The translations under genes and the position numbers were made by a program. The notes beneath the pieces are model-generated. The model saw only the letters and a program-made list of their open reading frames with translations. It did not search any database and was not told the origin of the DNA. A stretch of 5,750 nucleotides of DNA, taken from DATKDU01 sp035512595 (lineage in GTDB: Bacteria; Planctomycetota; Planctomycetia; Pirellulales; Pirellulaceae). The stretch lies in contig DATKDU010000473.1 of the NCBI GenBank assembly GCA_035512595.1, positions 1 through 5,750 on the forward strand. The letters run 5' to 3'. This document shows, piece after piece, positions 1 through 5,750 of this stretch (position 1 is the stretch's first letter; every line of letters starts with the position of its first letter).

Positions 1-1
1 A

Positions 2-3000
2 ATGATGCTGCACCGATGGCTTGCTCCACTGCTGGTCCTTCTGCTCGGTTCGTCCGCAACACTAGCCCAGCCGCTCGTGTCGCCCGCCCCCATGCTGGCC
101 GATGCCGAGCTGACCAGCGTCTGCTTCGTCGATGCCGATCACGGCTGGGCGGTCGGCGACCGCGGCGTGATTCTGGCGACGAGTGACGGCGGCCGCAACT
201 GGCAATTGCAGCGCTCGCCGACGGCCTGCCGCCTGGAGTGCGTGCAGTTCCTCGACACGCTCAACGGCTGGGCCGCAGGCGGCTTCACGCGGCCGTACAC
301 GCATCACACCAGCGGCATCGTCCTGCGGACGCGCGACGGCGGCCGCACCTGGCAGGCGACGGCCGACCAGACCCTGCCCACGATCAAGCTCGTCAAGTTC
401 AGCGATGTGCGCCGCGGCTGGGCCGTCGGCGACGCCTCGCCGCTGTACTCTTCCGGAGTCTTTCGCACGGAAGACGGCGGCCGCGAGTGGACGCCCGTTC
501 CAAAAGGCTCGTCGCTCGGCTGGACCGCTGCCGACTTTCGCGACGATCAGGGGGGATCGCTCGCCGGCCATGGCGGTCGCACCGCGGTCACCAATCCGTC
601 GCAGGTGCGCCCTTCGCGGACTGCCAACCTGGGCGCCGCTGCGCTGCGGCGGCTCGTGCTCGCCGGCCAATCCGCGGGCTGGCTCGTCGGCGATGAAGGG
701 CAGGTGCTGACCACCAGCGACAGCGGCTTCACCTGGAAGACGCCCCCCGGAGCGCTCCCCAGCGGCGCTGCAGACTTCGACTATTACGCGGCCGCCGCTT
801 ACGGCTCCCACTGCTGGATCGCCGGCAATCCGGGCTCCTGCGTCTATCACTCGGCCGACGGCGGGCAGTCGTGGGAAACACTGCGCACCGAGCAACGGCT
901 TCCCATCCGAGCGCTGACGTTCCTCGATGAAAATCGCGGCTGGGGAGTTGGCTCGCTGGGGTTGATCCTGGCCACGCGCGACGGCGGACGCAGTTGGCGC
1001 GTGCAGCGCAGCGGCGGCACGCGGACACCCCTCCTGGGCATCTTCGCCGATCCGGCGCGAGTGCCGCTGGAGGTTTTTGCCCAGCAGTCGGCCAGCGAAG
1101 GATATCTGGGGGCGCTGGAAATCTTCGGCCGCGCCGGCGATGGCCAGAGCGATCCGCGTCACATGTCGCTCCCCGACCGGACGCACGAGGGGTTCGTCGC
1201 TGCCGGCGGCTCGCACGCGTCGAGTTGGCGAATGCCGCTGCCGCCGGCGGGGCTCGCTCTCACCCCGCAGGCGGTGATGGACTTTTGGAATGCGGCGTCT
1301 GACGGCAAGGCCACAGCGATCTTGGAGGAGCACCTGGTGCGCCGCATCCGCACGTGGCGGCCGGAAGTCGTCGTCACGGAGAACGTCACCTCCCGCGGCG
1401 AAGACCCCCTCGCTCACGTCACCAGCCAGATCGTTTTGGCCGCCGTGAAGCAGGCCGCCGATCCGGCCGCCTTTGCCGACCAGATTTCCGATCAGGGGCT
1501 CGAGCCGTGGAAGGTGAAGAAGGTCTTTGGCATTCACTCTGCCAGCCGGCAGGGCACGGTCAACGTCGTGCCGTCGCAGTGGTCGCCGCGGCTGGCCCGC
1601 TCGCTGGCCGACGTCGCCGAGTCGGGCCGCTCGCTGCTCGTCACGTCGCCACAGCCGGCGCCAACCACGCTCGGCCTGTCGCTCCTCGTCGATCACCTGC
1701 CGCAGAACACGGGCCGCCGCGACGTCTTCAGCGGGATCATGCTGCTGGCCGGCGGCGAAGGGCGGCGGCAAACGATCGAGCCGCCGTCGGGTGACCTCGA
1801 ATTGCTCGCCCGGGCCGCGCAAAAGCGGCACAACGTGGCGCAGCTTCTGGCCCGCGTCAGCGAGGACCCATCGCAGGGCGCCGCCATGCTCGCCCAGATC
1901 GACGAATTGACCGCCGGCATTGGCGACCGCGGCACGGGCGAGATTCTGCTGGCCCTCGCCCAGCGTTATCAGCAAGCAGGCAGGCCGCAGGCGGCCGCCG
2001 AAACGCTGGAGCGGCTCCTGACGCGCTATCCGCAGCATCCCCTCTCCGACACGGCCGCCCTGTGGCTCGTGCAGTATTACAGCAGCGGCGAAATGGCCTG
2101 GCGGTTGCGGAGCCAATCGCAGACGGTCGTCCACACGGCCGGAGCGGTCAACGGCACCGGACGCGAACCATTCGCCGGCGTGCAAGCCGCGGGCGAAGCC
2201 AACACGAAACACGAAACCCGAAACGCGAAACACGAAACGGCACTCTCCGAACGCGCCGGCCGCGCCCTGGCCGCCGGCAAGCTCATTGAAAGAACGCGAC
2301 CCGTTCTCTTTGCCGATCCGCGGTTCCGCTTCCCGCTCGTGTCGGCGTATGCAGCCCAAGGGCAGGAGAAGCTGGCGGAGCAGTTCTTCGCCAGCCTGGC
2401 CGCGAATGCGACTTTCGATCCGTGGGGAAGCTGCGCCGTCGCCGAGCAGTGCCTGCGGCAGAAACAAGGGACTCCTCCCAAGACGGTCATTTCCTGCGTG
2501 ACTGCCGCGGCGCGGCCGAGGCTCGACGGCCGGCTCGACGACGAGCTGTGGAAAACGGCGCGACCCGTGGCGCTGACAAGTTCGAAGCAGGACGACGCCC
2601 TTTGGCCGGCCGATGCCGTCCTGGCCTACGACGACGAGTTCCTCTACATCGCGATCAGCGCCCGCAAGTCAGCCGGCGGCGATTACACGGCCGACGAATC
2701 TCCCCGGGCGCATGATGCCGACTTGACCTCGCGCGACCGGGTGGAGATCCATCTCGATATCGACCGCGACTACACCAGCTACTGGACGCTGGCCGTCGAT
2801 TGCCGCGGGTTTACCCGCGACCGGGTGTTTGGCGATGCGACGTGGAATCCGACGTGGTACGTCGCCCGCGGCGGCGACGAGCAGTTCTGGACGGCCGAGA
2901 TCGCCATTCCCCTCTCGCAGCTTGCTCCGCAGCCGCCGAAAGCCCGCGACACGTGGGCCATCGGCATTCAGCGGATCGTCCCCAACGTCGGTTTTCAATC

Positions 3001-3064
3001 GGCCACGCAGCCGGCCAGCATGGACGTGCGGCCGGAAGGATTTGGGCTGCTGGGGTTTGAGTAG
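2..3064 (+). CDS. Secreted multidomain protein: Ycf48-like propeller, degenerate PIG-L-like region, TPR-like region, CBM9-like domain
   Basis: Predicted exported protein of 1020 residues with no recognisable enzyme active site; its role is unknown. Residues 1-22 form a signal peptide: a short n-region with H4 and R5, a Leu-rich core and an Ala at the likely cleavage site before Q23. It supports a start at one of the tandem ATGs (positions 2 and 5), though only one upstream base is visible. Residues about 34-338 carry repeats of the form GWAVG...TSDGGRNW (near 48, 89, 139, 227, 271 and 313, plus a weak one near 173-197), fitting a seven-bladed Ycf48/BNR-type propeller. Residues about 340-600 resemble PIG-L/LmbE deacetylases, but the metal-binding AHPDD motif reads ADPAR. 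Residues about 600-815 are helical with at least one TPR-like unit (643-676). Residues about 825-1019 look like a CBM9-like sandwich (LDGRLDDELW, YDDEFLYIAI, WTAEIAIPLSQL). Such domains suggest a carbohydrate or surface scaffolding role; this is inference. The TAG stop is at 3062-3064. Confidence 0.9.
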   Translation: MMLHRWLAPLLVLLLGSSATLAQPLVSPAPMLADAELTSVCFVDADHGWAVGDRGVILATSDGGRNWQLQRSPTACRLECVQFLDTLNGWAAGGFTRPYTHHTSGIVLRTRDGGRTWQATADQTLPTIKLVKFSDVRRGWAVGDASPLYSSGVFRTEDGGREWTPVPKGSSLGWTAADFRDDQGGSLAGHGGRTAVTNPSQVRPSRTANLGAAALRRLVLAGQSAGWLVGDEGQVLTTSDSGFTWKTPPGALPSGAADFDYYAAAAYGSHCWIAGNPGSCVYHSADGGQSWETLRTEQRLPIRALTFLDENRGWGVGSLGLILATRDGGRSWRVQRSGGTRTPLLGIFADPARVPLEVFAQQSASEGYLGALEIFGRAGDGQSDPRHMSLPDRTHEGFVAAGGSHASSWRMPLPPAGLALTPQAVMDFWNAASDGKATAILEEHLVRRIRTWRPEVVVTENVTSRGEDPLAHVTSQIVLAAVKQAADPAAFADQISDQGLEPWKVKKVFGIHSASRQGTVNVVPSQWSPRLARSLADVAESGRSLLVTSPQPAPTTLGLSLLVDHLPQNTGRRDVFSGIMLLAGGEGRRQTIEPPSGDLELLARAAQKRHNVAQLLARVSEDPSQGAAMLAQIDELTAGIGDRGTGEILLALAQRYQQAGRPQAAAETLERLLTRYPQHPLSDTAALWLVQYYSSGEMAWRLRSQSQTVVHTAGAVNGTGREPFAGVQAAGEANTKHETRNAKHETALSERAGRALAAGKLIERTRPVLFADPRFRFPLVSAYAAQGQEKLAEQFFASLAANATFDPWGSCAVAEQCLRQKQGTPPKTVISCVTAAARPRLDGRLDDELWKTARPVALTSSKQDDALWPADAVLAYDDEFLYIAISARKSAGGDYTADESPRAHDADLTSRDRVEIHLDIDRDYTSYWTLAVDCRGFTRDRVFGDATWNPTWYVARGGDEQFWTAEIAIPLSQLAPQPPKARDTWAIGIQRIVPNVGFQSATQPASMDVRPEGFGLLGFE
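2203..2237. repeat. Five tandem 7-nt units (CNCGAAA) inside the coding sequence
   Basis: Five consecutive heptamers CACGAAA, CACGAAA, CCCGAAA, CGCGAAA and CACGAAA run without interruption. Because 7 is not a multiple of 3, the array is read in all three frames and gives a 7-residue protein period (TKHETRN then AKHETAL, residues 735-748). It sits in a polar linker between helical parts of the secreted protein, where an insertion would be tolerated. The A-rich, GAAA-centred composition stands out from the GC-rich surroundings, suggesting a repeat that arose at the DNA level and not by protein selection. Confidence 0.85.
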
Positions 3065-3075
3065 GGGAGAGAGCA

Positions 3076-3104
3076 GAGGTCAGGGGTCGGGAGGTCGGAG
3101 GTCA
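3076..3104. repeat. Four G/A-rich heptamers (GRGGTCR) just after the first gene
   Basis: The units are GAGGTCA (3076-3082), GGGGTCG (3083-3089), one extra G, GAGGTCG (3091-3097) and GAGGTCA (3098-3104). The array begins 12 bases after the stop codon of the upstream gene, following a GA-rich lead-in. It has the same unit length as the in-gene array at 2203-2237 but a different sequence. No function can be read from it. Confidence 0.7.
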
Positions 3105-3117
3105 ATAGCGCTTGTGA

Positions 3118-3168
3118 AGTTCGATCAGCGGAGCGTCGTTGAACTCATCGGCCGCGAGACTGCGGCCG
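3118..3168. terminator. Two adjacent inverted repeats between convergent genes, possible bidirectional terminator
   Basis: The stronger hairpin pairs CGGCCGC (3149-3155) with GCGGCCG (3162-3168), a perfect 7-bp GC stem with a 6-nt loop. Just before it, AGTTC (3118-3122) pairs with GAACT (3141-3145), extendable to 8 bp with two G-T wobbles. The position between two convergent stop codons is where a shared terminator would be expected. Neither strand has a T-run after the stem, so it does not fit the classical intrinsic terminator, and the call rests on location and symmetry alone. Confidence 0.3.
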
Positions 3169-3192
3169 GAACCAGCGAGTGAATAATCAACT

Positions 3193-5750
3193 TTATCCGC
3201 CAATAACGCCAATAAGATGCAGCCCGGCGTACCCCACGACCCGTTGCCGGTCGCCCGATACATCGCCGCTAGTGGCATATCCAACCCGCTCGACTCGCGA
3301 AACCTGCCCCAGCAGCCGCAGCGTTTCCAGGACGATTACCGCCGGCAGAATGCCGCACATCGAGATGCGATTGTCCGTGACGGTGCTGTAGAGCTTCTCG
3401 GGATCGAGCGTCTCGAATGCCGACAGGGCCATCTCGTCAAGAACCCGCGTCTCGTCGTCGGTCGCAAAATGGTTCATGTCGCTGGAAATGACGAGCAGTG
3501 GCGGCTTTTGCATGCCGCGGATCACTTCCGCCAGCCGGCGAGCGAACTCGCGACACCGCGCCAGGTCGCCGCCGCCGATCGCAATGCCGACGACCCTGGC
3601 CTGCGGCGCCAGCCGCGCAAAGAATGGCAATTCGACCTCAATGCCGTGCTCCTGCGCGTGGGCGGCCGCATCGAGCGCAAGTCCGTCAATCTCGCCGGCC
3701 AATTGCCGAGCCAACAGCGGATCGGACGGAATCGTCGCGCCGGGAATCTGCCACAGGTCGTGCGGCGCCACGGCCCATTCCATGCCGTTCCGCGTGTGCT
3801 TGGGACCGAGGATGATCACCGTGTCGGGAATTTCCACGCGGCGGAGAACCTCGGCGGCCAGCCGTCCGGAATAGACGAGCCCCGCGTGCGGCACCATCAC
3901 CGCCGGGCACGAACGCCGCGCGACCGGCTCCCCCTCCAGACAGCGATCGACCAGCCGCGCCAGCTCGTCCGCATCGGCCGGATAGAACTTGCCGGCCACG
4001 GCCGGCGGGCGAACGGACGGACCGCTGGCTGCCCGTGGTACGCGAACCATCCGCACCTGCGGTGCATTGGTCAGGATGGCAAAGCTGTTCACGGACGCCG
4101 GATGGGTGGTGGTGATCTCCGCCAGGTCGGCCGCTTCCGCCAGGATGTCGTCCTTGCAGCGGTCCGTGCGGAAGACGAGAGCCACCTTGCTGCGATCCAG
4201 AACCGCCAACGCCCGCTCGACCGGCATATAACCGCGCAGATCGGCCTCGGCGACCGTGCCATGCATCGCCGGGTCGTTCAAAACGGCGGTCTCGACTTCG
4301 ATGCCCGCCAGATCACGCGACGTGATGCTCTGCTGACGCAGCGTCTGTGCCAGCCCCTCGCAAAGATTGAACAGCGTCGCCTGGAGCGGAAACTTGTCCC
4401 GCACCGAAAACTTGCTCGACTGGAGCCACTGGTGACCGTCGGCATTCCGCACGGTGACGATCAGCCCGTGGATATTCCCGTCCCCGACGCCCGGGGCGTA
4501 GTAATTGGGCGTAGCGCCACTCGCCAATGCCTGGATATTCGTCCGGGCAAAATCGGCCAGCAGCGGCACATCGTGCGGCTCGATCGGAAACACGTTCCCT
4601 TCCGGTATCCCCGCCGGAAAAAGCTCCGCCATCAGGTCGGCGAGCGGCGTCTCGATGGCCAAACCTTCGAACGTGGAAATCCGCGTCTCGTCCTCCCGCC
4701 AAGCGACGGCGGGCAGGTTGGCCTTGAGGCAGGTGTGCGTCAAAAAGGTCTCGGCGTCGAAACCGTGCTCCGTGGCCACGCCGGGAAGCAACAATCCGCG
4801 GTTGTCGCCGCGTTCGACGATCAACCCGTGCTTGCCGATCACGACCGCATCGCGGCGATCGAGGCCGCGGGCGGTCATCGCCTGCGGATTGAAGAGGACC
4901 CAGACGTCCATGTCGAGGTAGGCCAACTCGCTGGGCGACAGGGGCGGAAAACGCGGATCGTCGTCGGCCGTCCGCTCCGCCGCATGATGGACGGCGTCCG
5001 CCAGCGTCATCTGCGAGCCCATCGTGCCGCAGCAACTGCGCAGCTTTCCCTGCCGCTTGACGGTCACGAACGCGCCGAAGACGGGGATGGATGCTGCGCC
5101 GGCCAGGTCGCCAGGGGCAGGCTTCGTAGGAGCCGGCTGCTGCGTCACGCGCTGGGCCAGCGTCCTGGCCGCGGCGGCCAGGACCGAGCGCTGCTGATCG
5201 GAAGTCAAGGAAACTCCCGCGCCAGGCGCGGGATCGGGCTGGCTGATTTGCATGAGTGGCGCCTTGGCAGGTTCCGAGACAGCGGGTTGAGAGGCAGCGG
5301 GCTGGAAATTCGAAATCCGGACGGGAAGCCGCCGGCTCCCCCAATTGCCCGGGGCTGCATCGAAGTGCCCCGGTAGGGTTGTACTGCAATACTGGCATTG
5401 ATTGCCGCGGAGCGCGTACTTGCGAATTTCGTAGCCCCGCCGCTCGATCAGCGGCTTCTTGCAGCCAGAGCAGAACGTCGTCTGGTGCTGATTGGCCAGG
5501 ATGTTCCCCACGTAGACATAATTCAGACCGGCCTTCGTCGCGATGTCGTACGCCATCAGCAGCGTTTCCGGCGGCGTCCCTTCGCGATCCATCAGCCGGA
5601 AGTCGGGATGAAAGGCGGTGAAGTGAATCGGTACATCGGGCCCGATCGCCTCCAGCACCCAATCGCACATCTGCTGCACTTCGCCCTCCGAGTCGTTGGC
5701 CCGCGGGATCATCAGGTTGGTAATCTCGAACCAGACGTTCGTCTCGTGCT
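3193..5750 (-). CDS. AmmeMemoRadiSam fusion protein: radical SAM C-terminal part, AMMECR1, AMMECR1-like, MEMO (5' end outside window)
   Basis: One uninterrupted frame of 851 visible residues, open through the right edge; the radical SAM CxxxCxxC motif would lie outside. Numbering here runs from the Met codon at 5710-5712, which is internal: preceding codons read WFEITNL, matching the family. Residues 1-115 match the AmmeMemoRadiSam radical SAM enzyme C-terminus (IPRANDSE, HFTAFHPDFRL, GLNYVYVGN) and end in a four-cysteine ribbon (C81, C84, C106, C109). A Pro/Ala/Gln linker follows. Residues about 168-350 are AMMECR1 (GAFVTV, DDPRFPPLSPSEL, GLLLPGVA); the usual LRGCIG reads LRSCCG. Residues about 376-550 look like a diverged second AMMECR1 fold. 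Residues about 566-839 are MEMO (PHAGLVYSG, GPKHT, EHGIEVELPF, SSDMNHF, YATSGD), with likely metal ligands H609, H639, H748 and C786 present. The system's chemistry is not established to my knowledge; a cytoplasmic modification role is inferred. The stop is TAA at 3193-3195. Confidence 0.93.
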   Translation of the reverse strand, partial: HETNVWFEITNLMIPRANDSEGEVQQMCDWVLEAIGPDVPIHFTAFHPDFRLMDREGTPPETLLMAYDIATKAGLNYVYVGNILANQHQTTFCSGCKKPLIERRGYEIRKYALRGNQCQYCSTTLPGHFDAAPGNWGSRRLPVRISNFQPAASQPAVSEPAKAPLMQISQPDPAPGAGVSLTSDQQRSVLAAAARTLAQRVTQQPAPTKPAPGDLAGAASIPVFGAFVTVKRQGKLRSCCGTMGSQMTLADAVHHAAERTADDDPRFPPLSPSELAYLDMDVWVLFNPQAMTARGLDRRDAVVIGKHGLIVERGDNRGLLLPGVATEHGFDAETFLTHTCLKANLPAVAWREDETRISTFEGLAIETPLADLMAELFPAGIPEGNVFPIEPHDVPLLADFARTNIQALASGATPNYYAPGVGDGNIHGLIVTVRNADGHQWLQSSKFSVRDKFPLQATLFNLCEGLAQTLRQQSITSRDLAGIEVETAVLNDPAMHGTVAEADLRGYMPVERALAVLDRSKVALVFRTDRCKDDILAEAADLAEITTTHPASVNSFAILTNAPQVRMVRVPRAASGPSVRPPAVAGKFYPADADELARLVDRCLEGEPVARRSCPAVMVPHAGLVYSGRLAAEVLRRVEIPDTVIILGPKHTRNGMEWAVAPHDLWQIPGATIPSDPLLARQLAGEIDGLALDAAAHAQEHGIEVELPFFARLAPQARVVGIAIGGGDLARCREFARRLAEVIRGMQKPPLLVISSDMNHFATDDETRVLDEMALSAFETLDPEKLYSTVTDNRISMCGILPAVIVLETLRLLGQVSRVERVGYATSGDVSGDRQRVVGYAGLHLIGVIGG

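Noticed and set aside
101..1015. Sialidase (BNR) enzyme reading of the propeller
   Set aside because: The repeats carry the DGG-x-x-W signature shared by BNR and Ycf48 propellers, but I see no sialidase catalytic arginine or FRIP-type motif.
2203..2237. CRISPR-like direct repeats
   Set aside because: The units are 7 nt long and contiguous with no spacers, so this is a simple tandem repeat.
62..2467. An 801-codon open frame on the minus strand opposite the secreted protein gene
   Set aside because: It is rich in Arg, Ala and Gly with no recognisable motif, and lies antisense to a gene with clear domains. Long antisense frames are expected in GC-rich DNA.
3102..3284. A 60-codon minus-strand frame spanning the intergenic gap
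   Set aside because: It overlaps the end of the MEMO coding region in another frame, and its tail runs through the inverted repeats. No family resemblance or ribosome-binding site supports it.
3217..5376. A 719-codon open frame on the plus strand opposite the AmmeMemoRadiSam fusion
   Set aside because: Its translation is Arg/Gln/His-rich without family motifs, while the minus strand carries unmistakable MEMO and AMMECR1 motifs.
4313..5668. A 451-codon minus-strand frame shifted relative to the fusion gene
   Set aside because: It is a shifted reading of the same strand with Arg-rich, motif-free sequence, and the overlapping frame contains the conserved domains.

Overview
The window is GC-rich DNA with long, tightly packed coding sequence and two large convergent genes. 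There are no tRNAs, rRNAs, CRISPR arrays or insertion sequences that I can see. The style suggests a planctomycete, perhaps of the Pirellulales: a very large exported protein joining Ycf48-type propeller repeats to a CBM9-like domain, an AmmeMemoRadiSam system, and short heptameric DNA repeats. This assignment is inferred from architecture and composition, not from a search.

Layout: (1) Positions 2-3064, plus strand, hold a 1020-residue secreted protein. It has a signal peptide, about seven Ycf48/BNR-like repeats, a region resembling a catalytically dead PIG-L/LmbE deacetylase, a TPR-like helical region, and a C-terminal CBM9-like beta-sandwich. A 35-bp array of 7-nt units lies inside the gene, in a linker. 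(2) Positions 3065-3192 are a 128-bp gap between the convergent stop codons. It holds a second, G/A-rich heptamer array and two adjacent inverted repeats, possibly a weak two-way terminator. (3) Positions 3193-5750, minus strand, hold a gene that stays open through the right edge. It encodes one polypeptide joining the C-terminal part of the AmmeMemoRadiSam radical SAM enzyme, an AMMECR1 domain, a second highly diverged AMMECR1-like domain, and a MEMO domain.

The two genes are transcribed toward each other and show no sign of working together. The most interesting object is the second gene. All three partners of the AmmeMemoRadiSam system, known as a co-occurring set of unsolved biochemical role, are covalently linked, with an extra cryptic domain between A and B. 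The fusion implies that the three activities act in one complex at equal stoichiometry.
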